Position numbers and translations under genes: made by a program
Shown here: positions 18,728 through 27,868 of the stretch, piece by piece
Layout: each line of letters begins with the position of its first letter
Position numbering within the stretch: the stretch's first letter is position 1
From: Pseudomonas fulva NBRC 16637 = DSM 17717
Lineage (GTDB): Bacteria > Pseudomonadota > Gammaproteobacteria > Pseudomonadales > Pseudomonadaceae
Assembly (NCBI RefSeq): GCF_000730565.1
Contig: NZ_BBIQ01000001.1
Span: 248,001 to 312,000, forward strand
Direction of reading: 5' to 3'
Length of the DNA: 64,000 nt
The notes under the pieces: generated by a model
The model's input: only the letters and a program-made list of their open reading frames with translations
What the model was told of the DNA's origin: nothing
The model's database searches: none

Positions 18728-21111
18728 GTATTTATGAGCGCGCCACCGGAAGCTCACGGATTTATAGCTGGCTAAAGGAGCTGGAAGAGAACCCGCTTAG
18801 CTGCTACGAAGTAGAACTCAGCGACAATGACAGCGGGATGTACGCCCCGCTCATGTTGAGCGCCTCTTATATTGCCAGCAAAGATCTTGACCCGTCGCTT
18901 GAAGTCTTTGAGCTGGCGGAGCAGAAGCTCATCTTGGATATGTGCATCAGTGGCGCAATCCAGCACGGTGAATCTGCTGCTGGGTGCAATTGGCGCCTCA
19001 AAGTTTTAGGTTGGTACAAAAGCCTTCCTGAGGAGGACAAACGCAAGCTCCCTATTTTCGGCAACAAGCTGAGCTTGAGGCGTGGTCTTACTTTGATACC
19101 AGGCCTGGAAGGAATCCAGGCCCATATCACTCGTTACCCGAGTGTCGCCAGCGCGTACGATGAAATCAACCAAGACCTCCAGCGTCTGGGGGTAATTTCC
19201 AGCGACTATCAAACCGTCAAAGAGCGGCGCGAAAATCAAGAAGAATTCATCCCAGAGGAATCCATCCTCGTTGATTTCAAGCGGCTACGAATGAAAGAGT
19301 TCGTAACTTTGGCCGACCTTGAAGCAGCCTCAGAGGGCAAGCCATTCAATGATCTCAAGCATGCCTTTGCAATTGCATCGTTGAAAACGGCGAGTGATTC
19401 GGGCGAGCGGAATTACCTCGATGCGTTCAACCTAGTGTCGCGTTTTTTCCTTGAGCGTGGACTCATCGGAAGCGAGCCCATTGCTGCCACCTTGGATGCG
19501 TTCATCCTTCCTCGTATCTACAGCCATCTGGAGCAGATGATTGTCCGTGGAGAATGCTCCCCGACCTTTGCCAATACCTTGCTCAGTGCGCTCCGCAAAA
19601 CTCTCACCGTCATCAAGAACCTTAAGGGCTATGCTGGCCCTGACTTTGTCAACTGTCAGGGATTTGATGCTGACCGAGTAACGGATCAGTATCGTCCGTA
19701 TACAAGTTCCGAGCGTCGGCGGATCGCCGCATGCGTAGATGAAGACATCTTGCGCAACAACGCGCTCGCGCAGCCATATCAGTTATCCGGTGTTGGTGAG
19801 GATCCTGTCGGCTCCAATGGCCAAGTGAAAAAGGGATTCGGTACGCTCGACAATGCCCGGTGGATTTTCGAAAACAAACTGAACTGCAGTGTGGTAGGTA
19901 CGAGATCGAGAACTAGGGGTGATTCATACACTGATGCGTTCTGGGGCATCGTTAGTCGTTCTGGTGTAGGCCTGCGTGAGCTCCTAGAGAGCTGGGGTAC
20001 GCATTATGTTATCGACTCCCAAGTTATCGCACCGTATGCGATTAAATTGGGGCAAATAACGGGTCTTAATGCGGACTCGCTAAAATATCTGAATTTAGAC
20101 GACTTCGAGCCGCAGCATGAGCTGACCGGGCGTGCCTGCTTGAAATATTGGAAGGAGCGCTCAGGGGGTGGAAAGGTGATGCCCGTTGATCTCTTTGATG
20201 CGGATATCACCTGGCTCACCACTTCTCAGGCTGAAGCGGTAGCGAAAGTCTTCAAGGACGTGGAGGCACTCACCGCGCGGTTCCGTGGCGCTGCGCCTGA
20301 GAAAGCGAGAAACAGCCTATTCATCTGGCAATCGAGTTCGCCCGGCGCTTTCCTTGAGGTTAAGTCGTTTACTACGGGTAAGAACGGGTTCGTAACGGTC
20401 GTTTTCAACAGTTATGCGCAGCGAAAAGGCATCCCAAGCGATGAAGGCACCCCGCTGAACCTTACCCCCGCACGCCTACGTCCGAGTTTCATCAGCGAGC
20501 TGGTTGAGCGTGGTGTGCCGATTCGTGAAATCCAGCTGATTCTGGGCCACAAACACATCAAGACCACCCAGGCATACCTCGATCGGATGGATTTCAACAC
20601 CATTGCCCGTGCCAAGCTAGATGTGGCGCTACGGCAGATTCACGACCGTGCGGTTGAGGCAGCAGATCTGACTATTGCGCCTATGCCGAACGGGACACAA
20701 TCCTCAAATCTCATCGAGGTCGTACAGCTCGATGCTCCAGTGGTGGTGTTCAAGACGCCATTGGCAAGCTGCAAGAATATCTTCAACCCCCCAGATTTCA
20801 TCAAAAGGTTGAACACTTACGTACCTGGGCGGCCATGTTCCATGTACAACATGTGCTTGGGCTGTGAGAACGTCCTGCTCACTGCTTCCAACCTGCCTGA
20901 GCTATTTGCCATGGAGCGGGATTATCGAAAACTTGCTGAGGTCAGCCGAGTGATGGATACCCCTTATGGGCATGTAGTGCATGAGAATTTGTCGCTGCTC
21001 GAAAGTATCCTTGGTGACAAATCTGATTTTACTGCTGAAGAGCTTGCCGAAGGTCGTCGTCTCGCTGAGTTCGTAGATACAACTATTCTTATTGATGGCG
21101 TGGGGTTGTAA
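18724..21111 (+). CDS. Tyrosine recombinase 2 of the island (TnpB-like, long)
   Basis: A 795-residue protein with a C-terminal recombinase domain: LILGHKHIKTTQAYL has His609 and the nucleophile Tyr618. Other sites are unusual: the first Arg box reads GQITGLNADSL with Asn where Arg is normal, and the HxxR box reads PARLRPSF with Ala in place of His. A Cys cluster CX5CX2C (Cys705, 711, 714) follows the catalytic domain, as in the longer partner recombinases of multi-recombinase transposons. It probably acts in a hetero-complex with recombinase 1. It is coupled upstream (4-nt overlap) and lies 3 nt from the next gene. Confidence 0.85.
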   Translation: MSIYERATGSSRIYSWLKELEENPLSCYEVELSDNDSGMYAPLMLSASYIASKDLDPSLEVFELAEQKLILDMCISGAIQHGESAAGCNWRLKVLGWYKSLPEEDKRKLPIFGNKLSLRRGLTLIPGLEGIQAHITRYPSVASAYDEINQDLQRLGVISSDYQTVKERRENQEEFIPEESILVDFKRLRMKEFVTLADLEAASEGKPFNDLKHAFAIASLKTASDSGERNYLDAFNLVSRFFLERGLIGSEPIAATLDAFILPRIYSHLEQMIVRGECSPTFANTLLSALRKTLTVIKNLKGYAGPDFVNCQGFDADRVTDQYRPYTSSERRRIAACVDEDILRNNALAQPYQLSGVGEDPVGSNGQVKKGFGTLDNARWIFENKLNCSVVGTRSRTRGDSYTDAFWGIVSRSGVGLRELLESWGTHYVIDSQVIAPYAIKLGQITGLNADSLKYLNLDDFEPQHELTGRACLKYWKERSGGGKVMPVDLFDADITWLTTSQAEAVAKVFKDVEALTARFRGAAPEKARNSLFIWQSSSPGAFLEVKSFTTGKNGFVTVVFNSYAQRKGIPSDEGTPLNLTPARLRPSFISELVERGVPIREIQLILGHKHIKTTQAYLDRMDFNTIARAKLDVALRQIHDRAVEAADLTIAPMPNGTQSSNLIEVVQLDAPVVVFKTPLASCKNIFNPPDFIKRLNTYVPGRPCSMYNMCLGCENVLLTASNLPELFAMERDYRKLAEVSRVMDTPYGHVVHENLSLLESILGDKSDFTAEELAEGRRLAEFVDTTILIDGVGL

Positions 21112-21114
21112 TTT

Positions 21115-23202
21115 GTGGAACAGGTCGAATTTGCATCTCTGCTGTCTTTCGCCAAGTATCGAGAGTCCGTATCTACGATTTTGCTTCAGTTGAAATCAGG
21201 TGATGATGGTGCCGCTTCGGGTGAAGCTCTGAAATTTCTGAATTATATTCAGTCATTACAAGTATCCAAGATTTCCGCCTTTGTTTCGCCGGTCTGGGAC
21301 TTCAATGCGGACTATCCTAATGCATCGCGGCATGTTCGCGGAGCGAAGCTGCAAATGGACTTCACAAAGTACCCGAGTATTCCTGAATTTGCGATGCTTG
21401 AGTTGCGAACTGCCTTCATGCTTATTTTGAAGGGGGTTAGTGGAGTGCCGGAGGAAGGAAGTTTCATGCGAGTTTCAAAGGCGCTTCCAAAACCTAATAC
21501 AGTGATAGCTAGATTCGAGGCTGGATTACGATTCTTAGATAAAATCTATTCGGCTGCAGTTCAAGAGTTGGGGTGGGAACATGTTGAACGCGAATTACTG
21601 TCGGTTTACATGCTGCCTTCTCACTTGTATGAAGAAGCTGCGAAAGAATTTGAATATGTCTTTGATAATGCTTTGGAAGTTTTTTTTAAAGGACTTCGCT
21701 CTGGATATCTCGTAGAGAATGTCTTTGGTTCCAGCTTGCCCGTTGTAAATCTTTCAACGCTCAAATGGAAGCTTCTTGGTAAAGCTAAACGTCCTGAGGG
21801 AGAGAAGAAAAAGAAGCGACAGGTGCTTCCAAACGACGTCTTTGAAGTATCCTCGCGCGCTTCCTCGCTGGCCATTGTCGATTTTCTTGATGCTATGGGT
21901 GAAAGGGTTGTCGATACTCTTACTTTGAATCGCCGCAACTCGGAAAAGCAATTATTAAGCCGAACATATGGATTGTGTCCGCTCAAATTCAACGTGTATG
22001 TTTATAAGCGTCTTGAGTACAAAGGGTTTCCTAAGAGTGAAGTCTCCAAAGTGGTTGGCGGTGCGCTTTTTGATTCAAGCTATTACTTTTTTACAGACGC
22101 TCTAGATGCGGTGAAGATGTATTCTGAAGATACTGGCTCAAAGATTGACGATGGGTTTAGGTATTATTTGAATTATGTTAACTACGCTTGTATGTACGTC
22201 ATTGGTCAATATACTGGCATGCGCCCTTCCGAATATGCCGAGCTTTTGGCGAGTTCCTGTCTGATATTTGATGGCACTTACTGGTTGTTGAGAAGCAATG
22301 TCAGTAAGCATGAAGATAGTCTAGTTGAACTGTTTGACGACTTCTGGTTGGCGATTCCGATTGTTCGCGATGCCGTGCGTGTTGCTCAGTTACTTGCCAA
22401 ATATAAGAATAACGATTTCATTTTTTCGAACGTCGACACGGTGCCCTTTGGCAAGCTGGGTCAGCCGCTGGGTGGTGCCGGCTCCAAGGAGACACTAGAT
22501 AAATTCTTCAAGAAGGTTCTGACTCCTGAGCAGTTCTCCGACCTCGACTTCAATGCTTATATGATGCGGCACACGCTCGCCTATCAGCTGTACCGTGCGG
22601 ATGTGGGCCTTCCCTTCATCTCTCACCAGCTGAAGCATTTCGGCGAAATCGTAGGGGTGGGCCATTCTGAGAGGGGTTTCAGTAAGACAACGCTGGGATA
22701 CGGCGAGATCGCTGACATGCTGACGAAAAACGGTGGCAAAGGCGTCAGTGGCAAGTCCTTCCGCCATGACGCCGAGGTTGAAAGCATCAAGCAGCGATTC
22801 GACCCTGATGGCAGTTATGCCGGTGTGAACGCTGCAGCGCACAAGGAGCGTCTGCAGAGGGTATTCAAAGGGTACATGGCATCCGGGCACACCAAGGACG
22901 ATATCTTCGAGGCCATGGCTGAACAGCACATCGCAGTCATCAGCGTGGGCCAGGGCTTCTGCTACGGGGGCGGGCCCATGGAGTTCGATGAATCGATCCC
23001 CTGCATCGGTGGGCTTCGCTGCAACCCTAACCGCTGCCAAAATGCTGTCGTCAGCAAGGCCAACGCCCCTGCTTGGCGCGATGTGTATTATCAAAACAAG
23101 AAGCTGTTGGGAAACCCGGAGTACGCCCATCTGCATGCGCAAAGCAAAGCTGCAATGGAAGAGGCCTACGGTGTTCTTGAGCTGCTGGGTGAGGAACTCT
23201 AA
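21115..23202 (+). CDS. Tyrosine recombinase-like protein 3 of the island
   Basis: A 695-residue protein, GTG start 3 nt after the previous stop. A divergent integrase domain can be seen: Arg370 in YTGMRPSEYAEL, Arg485/His486 in YMMRHTLAYQL (Tyr where the first His of HxxR is usual), SHQLKHF and a late Tyr in TTLGYGEI. The C-terminus has a Cys-rich motif (GFCYGG...PCIGGLRCNPNRC) that may bind zinc. The middle of the gene is noticeably AT-rich. The operon position makes a role in integration almost certain, but catalytic activity is doubtful. Confidence 0.8.
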   Translation: MEQVEFASLLSFAKYRESVSTILLQLKSGDDGAASGEALKFLNYIQSLQVSKISAFVSPVWDFNADYPNASRHVRGAKLQMDFTKYPSIPEFAMLELRTAFMLILKGVSGVPEEGSFMRVSKALPKPNTVIARFEAGLRFLDKIYSAAVQELGWEHVERELLSVYMLPSHLYEEAAKEFEYVFDNALEVFFKGLRSGYLVENVFGSSLPVVNLSTLKWKLLGKAKRPEGEKKKKRQVLPNDVFEVSSRASSLAIVDFLDAMGERVVDTLTLNRRNSEKQLLSRTYGLCPLKFNVYVYKRLEYKGFPKSEVSKVVGGALFDSSYYFFTDALDAVKMYSEDTGSKIDDGFRYYLNYVNYACMYVIGQYTGMRPSEYAELLASSCLIFDGTYWLLRSNVSKHEDSLVELFDDFWLAIPIVRDAVRVAQLLAKYKNNDFIFSNVDTVPFGKLGQPLGGAGSKETLDKFFKKVLTPEQFSDLDFNAYMMRHTLAYQLYRADVGLPFISHQLKHFGEIVGVGHSERGFSKTTLGYGEIADMLTKNGGKGVSGKSFRHDAEVESIKQRFDPDGSYAGVNAAAHKERLQRVFKGYMASGHTKDDIFEAMAEQHIAVISVGQGFCYGGGPMEFDESIPCIGGLRCNPNRCQNAVVSKANAPAWRDVYYQNKKLLGNPEYAHLHAQSKAAMEEAYGVLELLGEEL

Positions 23203-23715
23203 ATGACTGATTCCCACGCTTTCGACCAGAAAAACAAAGAAGATTTTGATCGGTATTCTGAGCTGCTTGCTCAAGCGCTTCTGGACATCGCGGCAAATGA
23301 CTCACTGAAAGCCACAGCAGCTGAATTGAGCCGGCTAACGGGTATTCACCGCAATACCATCAGGCAGCGTGTATGGCCTTTGGAGCGGCTTGAGACCATC
23401 AAAGAAAATCGGCGCATTGAGGTTCTACGTCAACAGGTAACAAAAAAGAAACCAGTTGATCCTGTTACGCTCCTGACTGAGAAGTTGGAGAACGCAAGGC
23501 TTGAAATTTTGCATTGGTTTACCAAAGCCAAGGATGCTGAAAAAGAGCATCAAAATAGCGAAGTAAAATATTTTAACATGATGAAATCCCGTGATACTTA
23601 TCAGAACCTTCTAGCGGATGCTAACCGGCGGGTCTTGGACTCGCAGAAGGAAATTGATAGACTCAAGCAGGTGATCAGTATCCTGGAAGCTGCCCAGGCG
23701 GAGAAAATTTCATGA
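23203..23715 (+). CDS. Small HTH/coiled-coil protein of the recombinase operon (TnpC-like)
   Basis: A 170-residue protein. Residues 25-55 ([22 protein letters not shown]) form a helix-turn-helix of the kind that reads DNA, and residues 75-168 are a long charged coiled coil. Its size, make-up and place after the recombinases match the TnpC accessory protein of Tn554-like elements or the small third protein of other trio elements. The ATG directly follows the previous stop, and the TGA overlaps the ATG of the island thyA by 4 nt. It probably helps place or orient recombinases at the ends. Confidence 0.75.
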   Translation: MTDSHAFDQKNKEDFDRYSELLAQALLDIAANDSLKATAAELSRLTGIHRNTIRQRVWPLERLETIKENRRIEVLRQQVTKKKPVDPVTLLTEKLENARLEILHWFTKAKDAEKEHQNSEVKYFNMMKSRDTYQNLLADANRRVLDSQKEIDRLKQVISILEAAQAEKIS

Positions 23716-24545
23716 AAAGCTACCTGGAACTACTGACTGATGTTCTAGAAAATGGTGCGATCAAAGGTGATCGTACTGGCACTGGTACTGTGAGTGTCTT
23801 TGGCCGTCAGTTTCGCCATGACTTGTCCAAAGGCTTTCCTTTACTTACAACTAAAAAGTTACACTTCAAAAGTATTGTTAATGAGCTGATTTGGTTCCTT
23901 AATGGTGATACCAATATCAAGTGGCTCAATGAGAATGGTGTCAAGATCTGGAATGAGTGGGCCACTGAAGACGGTGACCTCGGCCCGGTCTATGGCAAGC
24001 AATGGACAGCCTGGCCTACCAAAGACGGCAAAACGATCAACCAGATCGACTATGTCGTTAATGCCTTGAAGACGAACCCTAATAGTCGTCGAATCTTGTT
24101 CCATGGGTGGAACGTTGAGTTCCTGCCTGATGAGAAGGTGAGCCCGAAAGAGAACGCCAAAAACGGCAAGATGGCGCTGCCTCCGTGCCACCTGCTATAT
24201 CAGTTCTATGTTGTGAACAACAAGCTGTCCTCGCACCTATTCATCCGTTCGTCCGACAGCTTCCTCGGGTTGCCCTACAATACGGCGTCCTTGGCGTGCC
24301 TGACCCATATGCTGGCTCAGCAGTGCGACCTGGATGTGGGTGAGATTGTGATCTCTTTGAGTGACGTCCACATCTACTCCAATCACATGGAGCAGGTGAA
24401 AACTCAAATCGCACGTGAGCCTAAGCAGCTGCCTGAGCTGAAGCTGCTGCGCAAGCCGGCTTCGATCTACGATTACAAGTTCGAGGATTTCGAGCTTGTT
24501 GGCTACGATCCGCACCCTCACATCGCGGCAGCCGTCTCGGTCTGA
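23712..24545 (+). CDS. thyA: Island-borne thymidylate synthase
   Basis: A complete 277-residue thymidylate synthase (dUMP + 5,10-methylene-THF to dTMP + DHF). Visible sites: [13 protein letters not shown] (phosphate loop), [10 protein letters not shown] (dUMP-phosphate arginines), catalytic Cys in [21 protein letters not shown] (dUMP-binding Asn) and HIYSNHMEQ. It is an E. coli-like short form, clearly not a duplicate of the interrupted 323-residue host enzyme. Its start overlaps the TnpC-like stop (ATGA), so it is translated with the recombinases. It should replace the host enzyme destroyed by the insertion. At the position of the target site its DNA reads quite differently. Confidence 0.96.
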   Translation: MKSYLELLTDVLENGAIKGDRTGTGTVSVFGRQFRHDLSKGFPLLTTKKLHFKSIVNELIWFLNGDTNIKWLNENGVKIWNEWATEDGDLGPVYGKQWTAWPTKDGKTINQIDYVVNALKTNPNSRRILFHGWNVEFLPDEKVSPKENAKNGKMALPPCHLLYQFYVVNNKLSSHLFIRSSDSFLGLPYNTASLACLTHMLAQQCDLDVGEIVISLSDVHIYSNHMEQVKTQIAREPKQLPELKLLRKPASIYDYKFEDFELVGYDPHPHIAAAVSV

Positions 24546-24563
24546 TTGACCTGGCATACGATT

Positions 24564-24582
24564 ACCGGCCCTATGGGTCGGT
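24564..24582 (+). terminator. Possible terminator of the recombinase-thyA operon
   Basis: An 8-bp stem ACCGGCCC/GGGTCGGT (one G-T pair) with loop TAT, 19 nt after the thyA stop. The T content after it is low, so the call is weak. Confidence 0.35.
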
Positions 24583-24666
24583 TGTCGTGTTCAGCTCACT
24601 CTCCGCCGACAGTACAACTCCGGGAGCCTACAGCGCCCCCTGGTGAGAATTTGAAGGCTCAGCTGC

Positions 24667-25158
24667 TCAGGCCTTCTGCTCCCCCGCTGGCATGTGCCAG
24701 AACTTGTGGACAGTCGAGTACGGCATCCCCAGCTTCACTGAGGTCTCTTTCTGGCTGAGGCCGTCAGCCTTGCAGTCGAGGATTGCTTTGATCCTGTCTG
24801 GAGGAGTCGGCGGCTTGCCGGATTTCGCCGCTATCAGCACCCCATTCGAGAACTGCGCCGGCAGGTTTTCCATCACACGCATCTCACGCAGCTTGCTCAG
24901 CTCTGTCCAGAGGTGCGTCATGAACTCTTCAAGTGACTCCTTGCGTTCGTAGCAAGCGGCAGCTGCGAGGAGTGCTACCGAATCGACGTCCAGGCGCTTA
25001 CTTATGTCTTCGAGCATCTCAAGGCTGATGTTGGATTTCGCGTGCTCGACCCTGTGCAGGTGTCTAGCGTCCACCGTGGTTGCGAGATGTTCCTGGGATA
25101 GGCCACGAGCGGCACGCGTGGTGCGGAGGACGGCTGCCAGGGTGTATCGCGTTGGCAT
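24667..25158 (-). CDS. XRE-type regulator with C-terminal Hin-like HTH
   Basis: A 163-residue DNA-binding protein. Residues 5-60 form a Cro/C1-type helix-turn-helix (LRTTRAARGLSQEHLATTV...HLHRVEHAKSNISLEML). The C-terminus has a second HTH of the resolvase/Hin type (PTPPDRIKAILDCKADGLSQKETSVKLGMPYSTVHKFW, given here as a region). The start MPTRYTLAAVL at 25158 is preferred over a longer frame. A 9-bp inverted repeat lies 42 nt upstream, a likely autoregulatory operator. It converges on the island thyA. Confidence 0.75.
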   Translation of the reverse strand: MPTRYTLAAVLRTTRAARGLSQEHLATTVDARHLHRVEHAKSNISLEMLEDISKRLDVDSVALLAAAACYERKESLEEFMTHLWTELSKLREMRVMENLPAQFSNGVLIAAKSGKPPTPPDRIKAILDCKADGLSQKETSVKLGMPYSTVHKFWHMPAGEQKA

Positions 25159-25199
25159 GTTGAGCTTCCCGCAAAGGGAAGCATAAGGCCACACTGAAA

Positions 25200-25237
25200 A
25201 TTCTACATCTACGTACTATAGGCAGTGAATGTAGAAT
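25200..25237. promoter_or_regulatory. Candidate operator upstream of the XRE regulator
   Basis: A perfect inverted repeat ATTCTACAT ... ATGTAGAAT with a 20-nt spacer, between the regulator start (25158) and the next plus-strand gene. The position suits self-repression. Confidence 0.5.
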
Positions 25238-25382
25238 GGTGTTATGGTGGCGCCATCCGTTCCCGCATGTGGCTTTTGTTCTTAGAGCACGATCATCCGT
25301 GGGCGCGAGGTTGTCAATTTATATGAATTGTTTAGGGGCGAAGTGCTAGCCAGTTGCCCGCGATTGATAGGTGGAGTGCGTC

Positions 25383-25763
25383 GTGCTGGTCACCCAAAGA
25401 ACCGAACTACGAGGGCAGTTTTTAGCTCTGGACAGCCTGAATTTGTTTTGGGATTCAGCAAGCCTCAATCCTGATTGCTATTACTTTGTCGTTGAAGGAA
25501 GTGGCTTCGTTAATGGCTGTTTAGGCCCCTCCGTGCGTTTGGTGTCGAGCGTTGAGGTTGTTGATTCCCTCTGCAAAGGGGATGCAGTGGATTTTTTAAG
25601 CGTTAACAAAGTCCAGCTTCTCGCCCCTCCAGCGATGACCAATCAATCCGAGTTCTCGATGAAGCTGCTCTCCGAAATTCGGATCAAGGATGGTACCCAG
25701 CCAACCCCGGTGTACGAATTTGTCACGAGTGATGGCCACGTCTATTCGAGCGCGAGAGGCTGA
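25383..25763 (+). CDS. Hypothetical protein
   Basis: A 126-residue protein with no recognised domain. GTG at 25383 is chosen because GGTGGAG lies 6-7 nt upstream; an earlier in-frame GTG (25371) sits inside that ribosome-binding site. Beta-rich segments such as CYYFVVEGSGFVNGCLG alternate with polar stretches. It is followed after 3 nt by another hypothetical gene, so the two form an operon. Confidence 0.55.
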   Translation: MLVTQRTELRGQFLALDSLNLFWDSASLNPDCYYFVVEGSGFVNGCLGPSVRLVSSVEVVDSLCKGDAVDFLSVNKVQLLAPPAMTNQSEFSMKLLSEIRIKDGTQPTPVYEFVTSDGHVYSSARG

Positions 25764-25766
25764 ATC

Positions 25767-26162
25767 ATGGTCATCTCGTTGGATGAGATAACGGAGTTTC
25801 TTTACGGCGCCGGGGAGCTATTGGAGGGTTGGACAGGTACGAGAGTTGACCTGGTTCAAGCTGCGCACGAACGATTTTCAGGTAAAGCGTTTTGCCTGGT
25901 GCAGCGCTGGATTCTGGTCGAGCTACCTTCGGAAGAGGTTGAGCCGTTACCGAATGGAATGGCGCCCATGGTGATCTTTGCCCATGACGTGATCCATGAC
26001 AGCCGGAGGCGTTTTGCGCCGCACTCCTGGGTGAGATCTACGTATGGGGTTTCGTTCGAGCACCCGTGCATGTTTGAAACGAGAAGCACGGTCTACCTTC
26101 TCGTCGGTGATGGTTACCGGAAGCAGGCGAAGCTTGAGCTGGTTTTGTCGTTGCAGCCCTAG
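25767..26162 (+). CDS. Hypothetical protein
   Basis: A 131-residue protein (start MVISLDEITEFLYGAGELL) in an operon with the gene 3 nt upstream. It has a compact mixed alpha/beta composition with segments such as FCLVQRWILVELP and MVIFAHDVIHDSRRRFAPHSWVRS. No membrane segment or catalytic motif can be recognised, and I do not know the family. Confidence 0.6.
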   Translation: MVISLDEITEFLYGAGELLEGWTGTRVDLVQAAHERFSGKAFCLVQRWILVELPSEEVEPLPNGMAPMVIFAHDVIHDSRRRFAPHSWVRSTYGVSFEHPCMFETRSTVYLLVGDGYRKQAKLELVLSLQP

Positions 26163-26250
26163 AGCATTCCAGATTTTTTGAGCCCGGCCCCCTCTGGGTG
26201 GCCTTGGATGGGCGACGTTGCCTTCCGCAGCGTGGAGTACGGGGTTCCGT

Positions 26251-26979
26251 ATGAAGGTTTTGGTTTTTTCTGATTTGCACTTGGAGTTTGCTGACTTCCA
26301 GCCACCTTCAGTAGACGCGGATCTCGTTGTACTGGCGGGCGACATTTCAGTGCGTAGCCGGGGTGTGCATTGGGCGAATGAGGTCTTCGATTGCCCGGTG
26401 ATTTATGCCTGCGGCAACCACGAGCATTACGGCGGAAATGTTGACCGGACGTTGGTCAAAATGTGTGAGGCCGCTGCGCACCACGTACATGTGCTGGACA
26501 ACCAGAGCATCGTCATTGGCGGCGTCCGGTTTTTGGTCGCTACGGCTTGGACGGATTACACCGCAACCGGCGATTACATGGCCGCGATGCGGGAGTGTTC
26601 AGAGTGGATGACTGACTTCAAACGGATCCGCGTCGGTGCGGGCTACAGCAAGCTTCGCCCGGTCGACCTCATTGCCCGGAACATTGCTGCTCGTGCTTAC
26701 CTGGTCTCAGAGCTCGCCAAGAGCTTTGACGGTTCGACCGTTGTGGTCACGCACCATTGCCCTATCCCTGAGGTTGCCGGGAGTGGTCATGAGGGTCACC
26801 TGGGAGCTGCTTATTTCAATGCGTGGCACGACTTGGTAGCGAAGGCCGACGTGTGGATTTTTGGCCATACGCATCACGCGGTGGACACAGTCGTCTCTGG
26901 CTGTCGTGTGGTCTCTAACCCCAAGGGGTATCCCGGTGAGCGCACTGGTTTTTCCCGTGAATTCACCATCGATATTTGA
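26251..26979 (+). CDS. Metallophosphoesterase (calcineurin-like)
   Basis: A 242-residue dinuclear-metal phosphoesterase. All five motifs are present in order: FSDLHLEF, VLAGDIS, CGNHEHYGG, VTHHCPIPE and FGHTHHAVD. The start MKVLVFSDLHLEF is taken, not the longer frame. Substrates in this family range from nucleotides to phosphoproteins and cannot be told from sequence. It lies in a run of small genes and could be housekeeping cargo or part of a defence or DNA-damage function. Confidence 0.9.
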   Translation: MKVLVFSDLHLEFADFQPPSVDADLVVLAGDISVRSRGVHWANEVFDCPVIYACGNHEHYGGNVDRTLVKMCEAAAHHVHVLDNQSIVIGGVRFLVATAWTDYTATGDYMAAMRECSEWMTDFKRIRVGAGYSKLRPVDLIARNIAARAYLVSELAKSFDGSTVVVTHHCPIPEVAGSGHEGHLGAAYFNAWHDLVAKADVWIFGHTHHAVDTVVSGCRVVSNPKGYPGERTGFSREFTIDI

Positions 26980-27044
26980 ATCCCGCTTTAGCGGCAAGCA
27001 CCAAGCTCATTGGTGTGTTTTTGGCGTATGAACAGGAAGTGTGA

Positions 27045-27437
27045 ATGGCAGATCAAATCAAGGAATACTGCGGTGAAGAGCTATCGACTTTTCAACTCAA
27101 GCGGGTCATCCGGGCAATGGCTCAGAAGTACCCTATGCCCATCACGGCTTACCTGAGTGATGTGGTCATCTCAGCGGACTGCGCGTTCGGTGTTGTTTTT
27201 GGCCAAACGATCCGAGGACGTGCGCATCACTTGCGTGGTTACGCGCTAAGGACGGAGCCGATCTACACCCTGTCGAAGATAGGGCGGTATTGGGTTATCT
27301 CCTCGAAGTGCGGGAATTACGTGCTGACCTCATTCAGGCGCGGCGCAGGCCGTGACAGCCTTCGAGCATTGATCGCAACAGCCGACGAGCCAGATGCGCG
27401 TTCTGGTACGCAGCCAGGCGCCTTGGCGGGCGCCTGA
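27045..27437 (+). CDS. Hypothetical protein
   Basis: A 130-residue protein with GGAAG upstream of the ATG. The N-terminal 90 residues (IKEYCGEELSTFQLKRVIRAMAQKYP...) look folded. The last 40 residues are low-complexity Ala/Gly/Arg and may reflect an overrun past an ancestral stop. No known domain is recognised. It converges with a broken minus-strand frame. Confidence 0.5.
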   Translation: MADQIKEYCGEELSTFQLKRVIRAMAQKYPMPITAYLSDVVISADCAFGVVFGQTIRGRAHHLRGYALRTEPIYTLSKIGRYWVISSKCGNYVLTSFRRGAGRDSLRALIATADEPDARSGTQPGALAGA

Positions 27438-27453
27438 AGACGCGAATGCTTCA

Positions 27454-27780
27454 TCAACTGAGCGTCGAAAGCAGCATCCGCAGGAAATCTTTTCGGCGCT
27501 GGATGCTGCTCAGAATTACGTAGTCCCTTTCGCCGTCTGGGCGGAGATGGCCAGCTTCGACCAGGCCGAAGATGAAGCCTTCTGCCTTGGCTCTCGCCAC
27601 GCAAAGGTCTTGCTCGGTTGTGCAGCTGTGAATGTCATCAACGAGGCGTTTCCAGCACTCGCTCTGGCGACTGCCGGTGGCATCGGCGGCGAAAGAGGAC
27701 GCATGGATAAGGGACGCGTAATAGCCAGGACGCGAGTGGTGCTCAAGGAGGGTTCTCCTAGGGAATGGGGGATGGCAAGG
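27454..27780 (-). pseudogene. Minus-strand protein fragment without a start codon
   Basis: An open minus-strand frame of 108 codons after a TAG, with no ATG, GTG or TTG near its 5' end. Read from about 27747 it gives a protein-like sequence: HHSRPGYYASLIHASSF, then QSECWKRLVDDIHSC, AKAEGFIFGLVEAGHLRPDG and DYVILSSIQRRKDFL. The composition is far more natural than the plus-strand frame over the same DNA. It is most likely the 3' part of a gene that lost its start. Confidence 0.4.
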
Positions 27781-27868
27781 CTATCACGTGTTTATTCATT
27801 CGCCTGTTAAAAGCCCGGCCATGGAGCGCTCAGTTCACACATAGCAACGTTCACGCAAGGAGATTGAG

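Noticed and set aside
27394..27810. Plus-strand frame after the 27045 gene
   Set aside because: Poor composition and start; the minus-strand frame in this interval reads as a real protein fragment.
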